Source of the DNA: Klebsiella pneumoniae
GTDB taxonomy: Bacteria; Verrucomicrobiota; Verrucomicrobiia; Limisphaerales; SXTU01
NCBI GenBank assembly: GCA_943330855.2
Contig: CALQJI020000003.1
Coordinates: forward strand, 1 to 64,000
Length of the DNA: 64,000 nucleotides
Direction: 5' to 3'
The notes below the pieces were generated by a model. The model did not search any database. It was not told the DNA's origin and saw nothing but the letters and a program-made list of their open reading frames with translations. Shown in pieces: positions 17,725 to 27,662 of the stretch (position 1 is its first letter; each line of letters opens with the position of its first letter). The position numbers and the translations under genes were made by a program.

Positions 17725-18384
17725 TTAGATGCGGGGGTTGAGCCAGTTGGCGAGGCCGCTGAGGCTGCGGGTTTGGATGACAATTTTTCCCTTGCCCTCG
17801 ACGCGGGTGACGAAGCCCTCGCCGCCGAACAGGCTCGAAAAAATGCCGCCGGCCAGTTGCAGCTTGAGCTTCATCTGCGGCTCGTAGGCGACGAGGTGGC
17901 TGGTGTCCACGATGTATTCGCCCTCTACCTGCCGCTCCAGCATCTCGCCATATGCGCCATACCAGAGCGTGCCCGTGCCGGTGACGGTCAGCTTAAAAAA
18001 CCCTTCGCGCGCGAGGCCGCTGACGAGGCCCGCCCAGCGCAAGCCCAGCGCAAGCCCCGCTGTGGATGCGACGTAAGCGCCGGGTTGGAGGCAGAGCGTC
18101 GTGCCGTTGAGCTGCACTTCCTTCATATTGCCCGGCGTGCCCTGCACCAGCGTGACGCGGCGCGGACCGGAGGTGCCATTGGTGAACGTGTTCACGAACA
18201 GCGACTCGCCGGCGAGGAACTTCTTGGCCAGGCCGGAGAAAAATCCGCCGTTTAAGGTCGCCAGCATCCCGAGGTCCGCCGCCATGCTGGACATGGCATC
18301 CGACTCGGCCACGACGCTCTCTCCCGGTTCGAGGTCAACGTGCAGGTAGGCGAATGAGGGCGCGCCTTCGATGGTAGTTTTCAT
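17725..18384 (-). CDS. AIM24 family protein (first paralogue)
   Basis: 219 residues. Blocks shared with its two neighbours are FLAGESLFVNTFTN, a lone aromatic/Gly strand, and GEYIVDTSHLVAYEPQ (His retained, Gly replaced by Ser). The C-terminal IFSSLFGGEGFVTRVEGKGKIVIQTR resembles the other two, including the invariant GGEGF. It is transcribed first. Upstream (18385-18732) only repeats and the SOD terminator are seen. Family role unknown; yeast Aim24 is a mitochondrial inner-membrane organisation factor, which need not apply here. Confidence 0.85.
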   Translation of the reverse strand: MKTTIEGAPSFAYLHVDLEPGESVVAESDAMSSMAADLGMLATLNGGFFSGLAKKFLAGESLFVNTFTNGTSGPRRVTLVQGTPGNMKEVQLNGTTLCLQPGAYVASTAGLALGLRWAGLVSGLAREGFFKLTVTGTGTLWYGAYGEMLERQVEGEYIVDTSHLVAYEPQMKLKLQLAGGIFSSLFGGEGFVTRVEGKGKIVIQTRSLSGLANWLNPRI

Positions 18385-18515
18385 GAGCTGGATGAGAGTG
18401 GATCAGGGCGGTTATGTGCGCAGAGGTTGCCAAGACTTCCCACGCGAAGGCAAGCAGGCAGCGGCAGGCAGCGGCGAGGCTATCCCTCAACTTTCTGATT
18501 TTCGGGGAAGATTGA

Positions 18516-18646
18516 TTAGCCACAGATGAAACACAGATGAAAAACTGCGGTGGGTAGCCGAGGTAAACTAGGCTGCCAGACGACTTCACTCTTCGTCCGC
18601 AAACCTTGCCTTATCCGCGTTTCATCTGTGTTCCATCCGTGGCTAA
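18516..18646. repeat. Two-armed CACAGATGAAACACAG palindrome
   Basis: Left arm 18516-18543 (TTAGCCACAGATGAAACACA) and right arm 18613-18646 (ending TTCCATCCGTGGCTAA) are inverted around about 70 bp. With the terminator it fills most of the 348-bp gap 18385-18732, where I see no gene. Confidence 0.75.
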
Positions 18647-18683
18647 AGAATTCCTCTGGGAAAGTGTGGGCTGGAAAAACGAA

Positions 18684-18714
18684 AAGGCGCGGGGAAGGTC
18701 ATTCCTCGCGCCTT
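18684..18714 (-). terminator. Rho-independent terminator of the superoxide dismutase gene
   Basis: In the minus-strand transcript AAGGCGCGAGG pairs with CCCCGCGCCTT (one G-U type mismatch) around a 9-nt loop, followed by TTCGTTTTT. It lies 19 bp beyond the stop codon. Confidence 0.85.
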
Positions 18715-18732
18715 GATTGTCTGAAGTTTGGA

Positions 18733-19356
18733 TTACTTCGCCGCTGCGTAAGCCGTGGCGACTTCCGCCCAGTTCACGACGTTCCAGAAAGCCTTGAGGT
18801 AGTCGGCGCGCTTGTTCTGGTATTTGAGGTAGTAGGCGTGCTCCCAGACGTCGCAGCCGAGGAGGGGCTTGCCTTCGCAGCCAGCGACGGCTTTACCCAT
18901 GAGCGGGTTGTCCTGGTTGGCGGTGGAGCAGATTTCCAGTTTGCCACCGTTGACTACGAGCCACGCCCAACCGGAGCCGAAGCGGCCAATGCCGGCGGCT
19001 TCAAACTTCGCCTGGAAGTCGGCGAAGGAACCGAAGGTGGCGTTGATGGCTTCGGCGAGTTCACCGGTGGGCGCGCCGCCGGCGTTGGGGGCCATGAGCT
19101 TCCAGAAGAAGGAGTGGTTCCAGTGGCCGCCACCGTTGTTGCGCACGGCACCGCGGATGTTCTCGGGCACGGAGGCGATGTCCTTCACGAGCTCGCAGAT
19201 GGACTTGGACTCGACGGGCGAGCCAGCCAGGGCCTTGTTGAGGTTGGTCACGTAGGCGTTGTGGTGCTTGCCGTGGTGGATTTCCATCGTGGCCTTGTCC
19301 ACATGGGGTTCGAGCGCGTCATGAGCGTAGGGAAGAGCGGGGAGTTCGTGAGCCAT
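18733..19356 (-). CDS. Superoxide dismutase (Fe/Mn family)
   Basis: 207 residues from ATG 19356. Converts superoxide to peroxide and oxygen. Metal ligands sit in [12 protein letters not shown] (first His), [13 protein letters not shown] (second His) and [20 protein letters not shown] (Asp and third His). GGGHWNH with Gly before the second His and the context around DVWEHAYY suit Mn- or cambialistic enzymes, but I would not decide metal use from this. The open frame extends 51 codons upstream without family similarity, so the shorter start is preferred. Cytosolic; no signal peptide from the chosen start. Confidence 0.94.
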   Translation of the reverse strand: MAHELPALPYAHDALEPHVDKATMEIHHGKHHNAYVTNLNKALAGSPVESKSICELVKDIASVPENIRGAVRNNGGGHWNHSFFWKLMAPNAGGAPTGELAEAINATFGSFADFQAKFEAAGIGRFGSGWAWLVVNGGKLEICSTANQDNPLMGKAVAGCEGKPLLGCDVWEHAYYLKYQNKRADYLKAFWNVVNWAEVATAYAAAK

Positions 19357-19502
19357 AGTGTTTTCGATTTGGGTTTGAGCTTTCGCGTTTTGGAAAAGCG
19401 CGGCGAAGCTAGCATCGTGAGACGCGGGCGCAAACGGATTTCTCGGCCGTCTTCCCTGAATCCGGACAGCTGTGGACGGCTGAAAAATTTCTAAATCGCT
19501 GG

Positions 19503-19531
19503 CTGACAAGCGGGGGAGTTTTTGCTAGAAT
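19503..19531 (+). promoter_or_regulatory. Strong sigma-70 type promoter for the giant secreted protein
   Basis: CTGACA (19503-19508), 17-bp spacer, TAGAAT (19526-19531). The predicted start near 19538 gives a leader of about 170 nt before ATG 19709. Confidence 0.55.
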
Positions 19532-19548
19532 TTCCGCGCGAGCGGAAA
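19531..19548 (+). other. GNRA-capped hairpin at the predicted 5' end of the giant-gene mRNA
   Basis: TTTCCGC-GCGA-GCGGAAA, a perfect 7-bp stem with a GCGA tetraloop, overlapping the -10 edge and the expected transcription start. In the rest of the 352-bp gap 19357-19708 I see no gene. Confidence 0.45.
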
Positions 19549-19708
19549 GAAAAACCACCTGACCGCTTTGCAAGCGAATGACGCAGATTCAATCGGACAG
19601 TTTGCTCCTAGCACGGACGGGCTACGTTCGGACCTTGCCGTATTTTCCCAATGCCAGCCCGGCGACGCTCGTTCGCACTTCCGGTTCCTTCTTCAACAGC
19701 TTTTTCCC

Positions 19709-22700
19709 ATGAAAAAATCGAACGTTCTCACACCTGTTGGCAGTCCTGTCCTCGTCCACGCCGCCGTTTGGCTGGCCATGCTCGGCCTGCTGGTGACGGG
19801 CGCACGGGCGGCCTCGCCCTACGCCGGCTTCTACACCGGCTATGTCTATAGCTCTATCTCAGGCACTATCACTGTGCCCGAGTCAGCCATCGGTGCGGCG
19901 GCGTTCACGGTGGACAGCAATGGCAATATCACGGGCGGCCCCACCGGCACGGTGGACGGCAGCGGCAACATCACTTGGAACGCCAACGCCACCGGGTTCA
20001 CGACCGGCACCATCAACGGCGGCGTCTTGGCAGCCACCACCAGTCAGAACAACGGCGGGGCCATCACCACCACCCGCATCGCGGCGAACAACAGCGCCGG
20101 CGGGTTCGGCGGGGCGGGGACCGTGGCGCAGAGCCTGAACTGGCGCGTGCCGACGCCGACCGGCGCGAACATGAAGGGGGTGACGCACGGCGCGGGCAAG
20201 TTTCTCGCGGTCGGTTCAGGGGGAAGCGTGGTCATTTCGGGCGATGGCACGAACTGGCTAGCGGTCAACAGCTCCACCACGAAGCAGTTGAACGCAGTCG
20301 CGCACGGCAACGGCGTCTATGTCGCGGTGGGCGACGGCGCGATGGTCATTAGCTCGGCGGACGGCTTGACGTGGACGACGCGCAGCGTGACTGGGTTTCA
20401 AAACATCCTCGGGGTGGCTTTTGGTAACGGCGTGTTCGTCGCCGTCAGCATTCAGAACGAGATTTACACCTCCACCGACGGCACGTCGTGGACCACTGTG
20501 CAAGGGCCGTCCGCTGCCGGCCTGTCATGGTCGAACATCAAGTTCCTCAACGGCGTGTTCGTCGCGTTGGGCTACAACCTCTTCACTGATGGCAGCCGAA
20601 TCCAAACTTCCGCCAACGGCAGCACTTGGAACCCGGAACAAGTTTCCGGCACCGGCTACTTGTCCGATGTCGCTTACGGCAACGGCAAATGGGTCGCCAT
20701 GAACCCCATCAAAGTCATTTCCTTCGTCAACGCGGATGCCAGCGGGGCCACAAGCACGGTCGTCAGCGGGTTGGGCGACGCGATCGGGTTCGTGAACGGC
20801 GTCTTCGTCTCGGACAACTGCTACTTCTCCACGAACGGCACGGCCTGGAGCCGGGGGAGTTATCCGATCGTGGACATCAACGACATGGTGACGGCCAACA
20901 ATACGCTCGTCGCCGTCGGCAGCGTGGTGATGACCACGGGGGACGGGCGCGCGTGGGCCGTGCATACGCGCACGCTCCAGCAGCCGGACGTGAACAATCA
21001 AAACTACAACAACACGCCGGTCTCCGGAGAGGTGTGGGATGAAATCCAGTATTACGACTTCCAAAGCGTCCTGCAGAACCAGAGCTTCGGCGTGCGCGGC
21101 GTCATCGCGCACCCGGCGTATCTCGCAAGCCTCGTCTCGCCCACCACGAATACCCTGCGCGATGCGCACAGCTTTTTCTCCAGCGGTGGCGTTGCCGTGG
21201 GCGAAAATGGCACCATTGTGCGCTACAGCAGTGGCCAGAACGCATGGACCAATGTTCCCTCCGGCACCACGGTTTCCCTACGCAGCATCGCGGCCTCGGC
21301 GGACGCAAACGTGGTCGTGGTCGGTGGCGGCGGCACGATTTTGCGCTCGGTGAACAGCGGCCAGTCGTGGAGTGGCGTCGCCTCCGGCACCACGGAGAAC
21401 TTGAACCGCGTCGTCTACACGATCTTCAACTATTTCGTCGCCGTGGGCGACAGCGGCGTCATCCGCAAGTCCACCAACGGCACCACTTGGACCACGCTCA
21501 CCTCCGGCACCTCGAAGCGCCTCGTGAGCATCGGCTATCCCTCTGTGGGGAATGTGAAGCTTGTCGCCCTTGCGGAAGATTCCACCGTGCTGGTTTCCGA
21601 AAATCACGGCACGAACTGGAGCGCCATCACGGTGAACATTCCGCGCCCCGTCACCTACGGCTCGCGGGACGGGACGACAGGTTACGCGCAAGACGGTATC
21701 CGCATGACCAGCATCGACAGCACGAACTGGAGCTACACCCTCCCCTCCGTGTCGGGCATTTTTGGCCTGGGTTACGGCAACGGACGCTTCGTCGCGTTGG
21801 CTGGCCTGAACCGGATGACTTCGCCGGACCTGGTGAACTGGTCTATCGCCACCACGACGCACGGCCACAACGCGGTCACGTTCGGCAACGGCCTGCTCGT
21901 CTCCGTTGGCGAGGGCAACAACACCTTCTCCAACGGCTTTGTCTCCGTCTCCATGGACGGCTCACGCTGGCTGCCGCAAACGACGCCGACGCAGGTTTAT
22001 CTAAACGCCGTCACATACGCGCAGGGCAAATTCGTGGCCGTGGGCGCGAACGGCACCATTCTCACCTCGACCAACGGAATGAACTGGGCGAACCGCACGA
22101 CCGGCAGCACTAGTGCGCAGTTGAGAGATGTAGCCTACGGAAACGGACTCTTCACGGCCATCGGCACTAGCAGCCTGCTGCGTTATTCCACCGACGGTGA
22201 AACCTGGGTCACCACCGGTGGCTCCAGCGCTTCGCTCAAGTCCGTCACCTTTGCCAAGGGTCTCTTCGTCGCCGTCGGCGATAACGGGGCCATCCGCACC
22301 TCGGTCAATGGCATCGACTGGACTTCCCGCAGCACCAGCCCCAGCACCTTTGAATTCCTCAACGCCGTGAAATACGCTGGCGATCGTTTTGTCGCCGTGG
22401 GCTATACCGCCGGCTCCGGCGAAGGCGCAGTGGTCCTGCACTCGCAGAACGGCACGAACTGGACGCGCGAAGTCTCCAACATTCCCAGCACGCTGTGGAC
22501 CGCCGTGGCCGCAGCGGGCCAATACGTCGCCGCCAGTGACAGCGCGGGTGTCATCGTCTCCGCGCCGTATCAGAGCGCTCCGCAGCCGGTCATCACCGGC
22601 CAGCCCAGCCCCGCAGGCCAGACGGTCAACGCCGGCACAACCGTGGGCTACACCGTGACCGCCACTGGCACGAACCTCCAATACCGCTGGCTCAACAACG

Positions 22701-25700
22701 GCTCGCCCATGAGCGATGGCCCCGGCGTCTCCGGCTCCGGCACCGCCACGCTCACGCTCACCGGCGTGGATGTGCTGGATGCCAGCGTCTATCATGTCTC
22801 CGTGTGGAACGACAACGGCAGTGCGTTGAGCCAGCCGGTCTCGCTTGGCGTGAGCGGCCCGCCCGTCATCGTGTTCCACCCCGTCTCCCTCACGGTGAGC
22901 AACTTGCAGAATGCCCAGTTCACCGTCGGCGCGGTCGGTCCCGGCCCGCTCAGTTATCAATGGCGTTTCAACGGCCAGCCCATCGTGGCCGGCGGCAAGT
23001 TCAGCGGCGCGCTGACCAGCCAGTTCCTCGTCTCCAACGCCGTGGGCACGAACGAAGGTGTCTACGATGTCATCGCCAGTAACCCCTTCGGCGCCAGCGC
23101 GCCCAGCAATCCGGCGCAGTTGCTCGTGAACCGCCCGCCGACCATCACCCAACAGCCGGTCGCGCAAGTTGTTTATCAGGGCCAAACACTCACGCTCACC
23201 GTGGTGGCCGACGGCACGCAGCCACTCACCTACCAATGGCGACGCGACGGAACGAACCTCGTCAATGGCGGCAACCTCTCCGGCGTTAACACCAGCACGC
23301 TCGTCATTCAAAACGCGCAACTGGCCGACGCGCAGGGCAACAGCGGCTACAGCGTGGTGGTCAACAACGCTTTTGCGCCGGGGGCCACCAGCAGCACCGC
23401 CTATCCGAGCGTCATCGCCCCCGGCGCGTTGCGGCCCGACTTCGTCACCACAGTGAGCGGCACGGTCAACGACATCGCGCCCGCCGCGAACGGCGACTTC
23501 CTGCTCGCTGGTGACCTGTTTGCCAACGGCTCCGACGCCGCGCGCGTCCGCGCCGATGGCACGGTGGTTACGAACTTCGTTTCCTCCGGCAGCGGCGGCA
23601 GCGCCGTGGTGACCAGCGTGCGCGAGCTGTTGAACGGGCAGGCCTTCGTCGGCGGCTTTTTCTCCACCTGGCAACCGGGCAATCGCCTGTGGCTCGTGCG
23701 CCTCAACACCAACGGCTCCACCGATACGAACTTCACCCACGCGATCGGCTCGCCCGTGAAGCGCATTCTCCGCCTCGCGGACGGCAAGCTGCTCGTGGCC
23801 AGCGGCAGCAGCGGTTTCAACAATGGCAACGTCCACCGCTTCAACGCGGACGGCACGGCAGACGGCACGTTCACCACCGTGACGCTGACGGGCCAGTTGT
23901 TCGACATGGCCTTGCAGAGCGACGGCCGGATCATCGTGTCCGGAGCCTTCGGCCTGCGGCGCATCAACGCCGACGGCACCGGGCAGGCGGCCTTTGGCGC
24001 GGCGGGGGCGAACATCCCGACCGTCCACGTGGGGCCGGACGACAAGGTCTATTTCAGCGACAACAACGGCACCGCGCTCACGCGCTTCAACGCCGACGGC
24101 ACGGCGGACAGCACGTTCAGCGCGCCGCTCAACGGCCACGTCTTCGGGATGGCATTCCTGTCCGGCGGCCGGATGGCCATCGTCGGCAGCTTCAACAATG
24201 TCAACGGCACGCTCATGCCGAAGATTGCGCTGCTGGAGAGCAACGGCGTGCTCACCGCCGGGTTCACTTCCACCTATCCGCCGGTATTCGGAAACGTCCT
24301 CTATGCCATCCGCCCGCTCGGCGATGGCACCGCGCTGGTCGGCGGCAACATGCAACTGACCCTGCCCACCACGCAGCGCGGCCTCCAGCGGGTGCAACTC
24401 GACGCGGTGGTGCCCGCACCCCCGACCATTACGCAGCCCCCGCAGTCCATCGCCCGTGCGGTCGGCGCGACCGCGACTTTTACGGTGCAAGCGACCGGCT
24501 TCGGCGGGCCGTTCAGCTACGTGTGGAAGAAGGATGGCGTGGTGCTGGTGAATGGCGGCGCAGTTTCCGGACAAGGCACCGCCACGCTGACGGTTGGCAA
24601 TGTGCAGACGAACAACGCCGGCTTTTACACGGTGGAAGTCTCCAGCCTCAACGGCACCACCTTCAGCACCACCGCCGCACTCTCCATCCACACTCCGCCG
24701 GCCACGAGCATGGACCTCACGCTGAACACGGCCTTCAACGCCAACGTGCCGCTCGTGCGCTCCACCGTCATCCGCAGCGGCGCGTCGCTTTACACCACGA
24801 ACCTCATCTTCGCGAATGGTGTGGTGCAACCCGACGGCAAGGTCGTGGTGGCGGGCACGTTTGAGTATTCCAACGCGAGCGGCGGCACGAACTACAGCAT
24901 CCTCCGCCTCAATGCGGACGGCACGCTCGACAGTGGCTTCACGCCGCCGCTGCTCGAGTTCCTGCGCGGCGGCGCTTACTTCGGTCCGGCGCGCATCACC
25001 GATGTGGCGCTGCTCTCGGATGGACGCATCGCCATCGTAGGCGAGGTCTCCCGCGTGGGCGGCGTGACCAACGCGCGCGTCGTGCTGCTCAACGCCAACG
25101 GCACGCACGACACCAGCTTCGCCCCTGCTGCCGCACTGAACAACCTCTTCTCCGTGGCCGTGGATGCGCAGGACCGGGTCGTCGTGGCCGGTTATCTGCC
25201 GGGCATCGCTGCGGGCGGTGGCGCGACGCACAAGCATGTGTCCCGCTTGCTGACCAACGGCGCGTTTGACACGAACTTCAATACTGGGTCGCTGGTCATT
25301 GACGAGGTGCAGTCCAACGGGCTGCTCATCCAGCCGGACGGCAAAATCCTCATCTTCGCCTACACTGCCGGCTACACGGACAGCACGCTGATGCGCTTGC
25401 AGACGAATGGCACGTTGGACGGCACGTTCGCCACCGCGAGCTTCAACGGTTCGCCCGCGTATGACCTGCAGCTCGCGCCCACCGGAGGGATTCTGGTGCC
25501 CGGCCGTTATCTCACCATCGCCGGACAGCCCCGGCGCGGCATGGCGCGGCTGCTGGATAGCGGCGCGCTGGACACGACATTCATCAACACCGCTACGAAC
25601 AACGTCCTCCAGCCCTCGTTCAGCACCGCGATCGGCTTTGCCAACGGCTCCGTGCTGCTCGCGGGTTCCTTCACGAACATCAACGGCACGACCATCCGCA

Positions 25701-26560
25701 ACCTCGCGATGGTCAACAGCGACGGCACGTTTCAGAACTCCATCCAGCTCGGCACGGGGCTGGATGGGACTGCGCAGTTTGCCTTTGCCGATGCCACACG
25801 CAGCGCCGTGTTTGTCTGCGGTGCACAGACGAGTCTGAACGGCACGCCCGTGCCCCGCATCTTTCGCCTCAACGCCGCGCCCGCCGGCGGCACCTCGCTG
25901 CCGCTGCAAATCCTCTCGCTCAGTCCCAGCCAAGCGGTTCCCGCCGGAGCCAGCCATCAGCTCGCGGTGGTCGCGACGGGCAGCGGCTCACTTGCCTATC
26001 AGTGGCGGAAGGATGGCGTTGGACTGGCCGGCGAGGTCAGCTCGCAATTGTTTTTCCCTAACGTCCAAGTGCCGCAGACCGGGAGTTATACGGTGGTCGT
26101 CACAGACAACGCCAATTCCATCACCAGCTCGGTGGTGAACATCTCCCTCGCCGGACCTTCACCCACGTTTGCTGAATGGAAGGCCGACAAAGGCCTGCCC
26201 GTCGGCCAGGACGGCCCCGGCGACGACCCCGACGGTGACGGCCTCTCGAATGTAGTCGAGTTCGCCTTCGGCACGCACCCGATGCAATCGCAGTCCCGAG
26301 TGCTGCCCGCCAACCGGACGCACTCAGAGGGCGGGGAAAACTATCCGGCGCTCTCCTTCATCCGCCGCAAGAACCTCAACGGGGCGAACATCGTAGTGGA
26401 TGCGTTCACCAGCATTCCCTTCGGCAGCGCGGTGGGCACCACGCAAGTCGGCCAGCCGGAAGATCTCGGTGACGGCACGGAGCGCGTCACCATCCGCAGC
26501 CAGACGCCATTGCGAAGCTTGCAGCGCTATTTCTTCCGCACACGCGTGCAGGTGCCTTGA
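19709..26560 (+). CDS. Giant secreted protein: BNR/Ycf48-like, Ig-like and delta-60 repeats
   Basis: 2,283 residues from ATG 19709, the start that directly precedes a signal peptide (MKKSNVLTPVG...LGLLVTGARA). Order: about 130-950, many repeats of the form AVAYGNGxFVAVGxxGTIxxS (BNR or Ycf48-like propeller blades). About 955-1235, three Ig-like domains (YRWLNNG, YQWRFNG, YQWRRDG). About 1240-1565, delta-60 repeats (RLNxDGTxDxxFxx). About 1570-1660, Ig (YVWKKDG). About 1667-2057, delta-60 repeats. About 2064-2147, Ig (YQWRKDG). The tail has a calcium-type DDPDGDGLSNVVEFAFGTHP segment. Probably exported and cell-surface or extracellular; ligand unknown. No LPXTG or PEP-CTERM anchor was seen. 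Confidence 0.85.
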   Translation: MKKSNVLTPVGSPVLVHAAVWLAMLGLLVTGARAASPYAGFYTGYVYSSISGTITVPESAIGAAAFTVDSNGNITGGPTGTVDGSGNITWNANATGFTTGTINGGVLAATTSQNNGGAITTTRIAANNSAGGFGGAGTVAQSLNWRVPTPTGANMKGVTHGAGKFLAVGSGGSVVISGDGTNWLAVNSSTTKQLNAVAHGNGVYVAVGDGAMVISSADGLTWTTRSVTGFQNILGVAFGNGVFVAVSIQNEIYTSTDGTSWTTVQGPSAAGLSWSNIKFLNGVFVALGYNLFTDGSRIQTSANGSTWNPEQVSGTGYLSDVAYGNGKWVAMNPIKVISFVNADASGATSTVVSGLGDAIGFVNGVFVSDNCYFSTNGTAWSRGSYPIVDINDMVTANNTLVAVGSVVMTTGDGRAWAVHTRTLQQPDVNNQNYNNTPVSGEVWDEIQYYDFQSVLQNQSFGVRGVIAHPAYLASLVSPTTNTLRDAHSFFSSGGVAVGENGTIVRYSSGQNAWTNVPSGTTVSLRSIAASADANVVVVGGGGTILRSVNSGQSWSGVASGTTENLNRVVYTIFNYFVAVGDSGVIRKSTNGTTWTTLTSGTSKRLVSIGYPSVGNVKLVALAEDSTVLVSENHGTNWSAITVNIPRPVTYGSRDGTTGYAQDGIRMTSIDSTNWSYTLPSVSGIFGLGYGNGRFVALAGLNRMTSPDLVNWSIATTTHGHNAVTFGNGLLVSVGEGNNTFSNGFVSVSMDGSRWLPQTTPTQVYLNAVTYAQGKFVAVGANGTILTSTNGMNWANRTTGSTSAQLRDVAYGNGLFTAIGTSSLLRYSTDGETWVTTGGSSASLKSVTFAKGLFVAVGDNGAIRTSVNGIDWTSRSTSPSTFEFLNAVKYAGDRFVAVGYTAGSGEGAVVLHSQNGTNWTREVSNIPSTLWTAVAAAGQYVAASDSAGVIVSAPYQSAPQPVITGQPSPAGQTVNAGTTVGYTVTATGTNLQYRWLNNGSPMSDGPGVSGSGTATLTLTGVDVLDASVYHVSVWNDNGSALSQPVSLGVSGPPVIVFHPVSLTVSNLQNAQFTVGAVGPGPLSYQWRFNGQPIVAGGKFSGALTSQFLVSNAVGTNEGVYDVIASNPFGASAPSNPAQLLVNRPPTITQQPVAQVVYQGQTLTLTVVADGTQPLTYQWRRDGTNLVNGGNLSGVNTSTLVIQNAQLADAQGNSGYSVVVNNAFAPGATSSTAYPSVIAPGALRPDFVTTVSGTVNDIAPAANGDFLLAGDLFANGSDAARVRADGTVVTNFVSSGSGGSAVVTSVRELLNGQAFVGGFFSTWQPGNRLWLVRLNTNGSTDTNFTHAIGSPVKRILRLADGKLLVASGSSGFNNGNVHRFNADGTADGTFTTVTLTGQLFDMALQSDGRIIVSGAFGLRRINADGTGQAAFGAAGANIPTVHVGPDDKVYFSDNNGTALTRFNADGTADSTFSAPLNGHVFGMAFLSGGRMAIVGSFNNVNGTLMPKIALLESNGVLTAGFTSTYPPVFGNVLYAIRPLGDGTALVGGNMQLTLPTTQRGLQRVQLDAVVPAPPTITQPPQSIARAVGATATFTVQATGFGGPFSYVWKKDGVVLVNGGAVSGQGTATLTVGNVQTNNAGFYTVEVSSLNGTTFSTTAALSIHTPPATSMDLTLNTAFNANVPLVRSTVIRSGASLYTTNLIFANGVVQPDGKVVVAGTFEYSNASGGTNYSILRLNADGTLDSGFTPPLLEFLRGGAYFGPARITDVALLSDGRIAIVGEVSRVGGVTNARVVLLNANGTHDTSFAPAAALNNLFSVAVDAQDRVVVAGYLPGIAAGGGATHKHVSRLLTNGAFDTNFNTGSLVIDEVQSNGLLIQPDGKILIFAYTAGYTDSTLMRLQTNGTLDGTFATASFNGSPAYDLQLAPTGGILVPGRYLTIAGQPRRGMARLLDSGALDTTFINTATNNVLQPSFSTAIGFANGSVLLAGSFTNINGTTIRNLAMVNSDGTFQNSIQLGTGLDGTAQFAFADATRSAVFVCGAQTSLNGTPVPRIFRLNAAPAGGTSLPLQILSLSPSQAVPAGASHQLAVVATGSGSLAYQWRKDGVGLAGEVSSQLFFPNVQVPQTGSYTVVVTDNANSITSSVVNISLAGPSPTFAEWKADKGLPVGQDGPGDDPDGDGLSNVVEFAFGTHPMQSQSRVLPANRTHSEGGENYPALSFIRRKNLNGANIVVDAFTSIPFGSAVGTTQVGQPEDLGDGTERVTIRSQTPLRSLQRYFFRTRVQVP

Positions 26561-26704
26561 TAGGGCACGCCGCTGAACTTCCTTTTCGCAGCGAACTCGG
26601 CTTGAGGAAAACTGGGCTGCTGCGGTATGCCCGTGAGTTTAGGAAGTCGCGGCCAATTCGTCCCGACATGAATCCAAAACCGAAGGGTGAAATCAGCACT
26701 CCGC

Positions 26705-27628
26705 TTATCTGCGTGCCGGACTGGAGGAGGCCGCCAAGCCGGCATCATTCGTGACCCCGGCCAGCGTGAAGATGGAGGTGTCTCCCAGCGGACGCGGGGA
26801 GCGTGCGCGCAGGATGTGGCCGAGGGCTTTCACCGTGAGTTCGCCGCCGTGGAAGGGCTTGCCGATGAAGTCCGTGCCGCCGCTCAGGAAGGCCTGGGCA
26901 CGGGCTTTCAAGTCGTTCTGGCCGGTGACGAATACGACGGGGGTGGTGGCGTGGAAGGCCATTTTCCGCATCCGCCGGCACAGCTCGCAGCCGTCGAGGT
27001 TGGGCATGTGGATGTCGAGGATGACGAGGTCGAAGCGCTGGCGTTGGAGGAGTTCGACTGCTTCGGTGGAGGAGTCGAGGCTGATGTGCGCGAGGCCCGC
27101 CCGCTCCATGCCCAGATTGGCGAGGCGACGGGAGAGCGGTTCGTCATCCACCACGAGGACGAAGGGTGCGGGGCCGGTTTCATCGAGGCCGGGTGTGTGC
27201 CGCTCGATCAGGTTCGCCAGCAGGTCGATGCCTTGAGCCAGCGTCCGCATCGCGGAGGTGGAGGCCGCCTCTGGTTCAGCCTGCAACTCCTCCGTGTAGC
27301 TTTGCAATGCGCGGGCCAGTGTGGCGGCGGCGCGGGATTCCCAGCGCGCCGGGCCTTCTGTCAGGGAGTGGAGTGCCTCATACATATCCAGCAGCACGGC
27401 GAGGCGGCGGGGGGAGGCATCGTGAGCTTCGACCTCGCTCTCCTGCCGCATGAAGAGATGCAAATCATGTCGGAGTTGTGCCACGGCCCGCGCGGCGGTG
27501 GCCGCCCCGGTGGCTGCCTCGGTGGGCGCGACGGCGGCGATGGCGAAGGGAGCTCTCGCCGCCGTCGCTGGCTTGGGGCCGAGTCGGCGGTAAATCTGAG
27601 TCTCGGTGGTTAAAATGCTAGACGACAT
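26705..27628 (-). CDS. Response regulator with C-terminal receiver domain
   Basis: 307 residues from ATG 27628. Residues about 1-165 are helical, Ala-rich and not recognised (RHDLHLFMRQESEVEAHD..., possibly a signalling helix bundle). A CheY-like receiver follows (about 175-290) with FVLVVDDEPLSRR, the phospho-acceptor in LVILDIHMPNLDG, the Thr in VFVTGQ and the Lys in IGKPF. No DNA-binding or enzymatic output domain is attached, and no histidine kinase is adjacent. The N-terminal domain may be the output or a dimerisation module. It starts 35 bp beyond the hisH stop. Confidence 0.82.
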   Translation of the reverse strand: MSSSILTTETQIYRRLGPKPATAARAPFAIAAVAPTEAATGAATAARAVAQLRHDLHLFMRQESEVEAHDASPRRLAVLLDMYEALHSLTEGPARWESRAAATLARALQSYTEELQAEPEAASTSAMRTLAQGIDLLANLIERHTPGLDETGPAPFVLVVDDEPLSRRLANLGMERAGLAHISLDSSTEAVELLQRQRFDLVILDIHMPNLDGCELCRRMRKMAFHATTPVVFVTGQNDLKARAQAFLSGGTDFIGKPFHGGELTVKALGHILRARSPRPLGDTSIFTLAGVTNDAGLAASSSPARR

Positions 27629-27662
27629 GAAGGTGGGAGCGACGCGATGACCGGCGCAAAAT

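Noticed and set aside
19357-19509. N-terminal extension of superoxide dismutase
   Set aside because: The open frame continues for 51 codons, but the conserved family start coincides with ATG 19356 and the extension has no signal-peptide character.
22001-25957. 1,318-codon minus-strand frame opposite the giant secreted protein
   Set aside because: Composition (Gly, Ala, Arg, Val, His) is the typical complement of a GC-rich repeat gene; no motif, and the plus strand shows Ig and delta-60 repeats.
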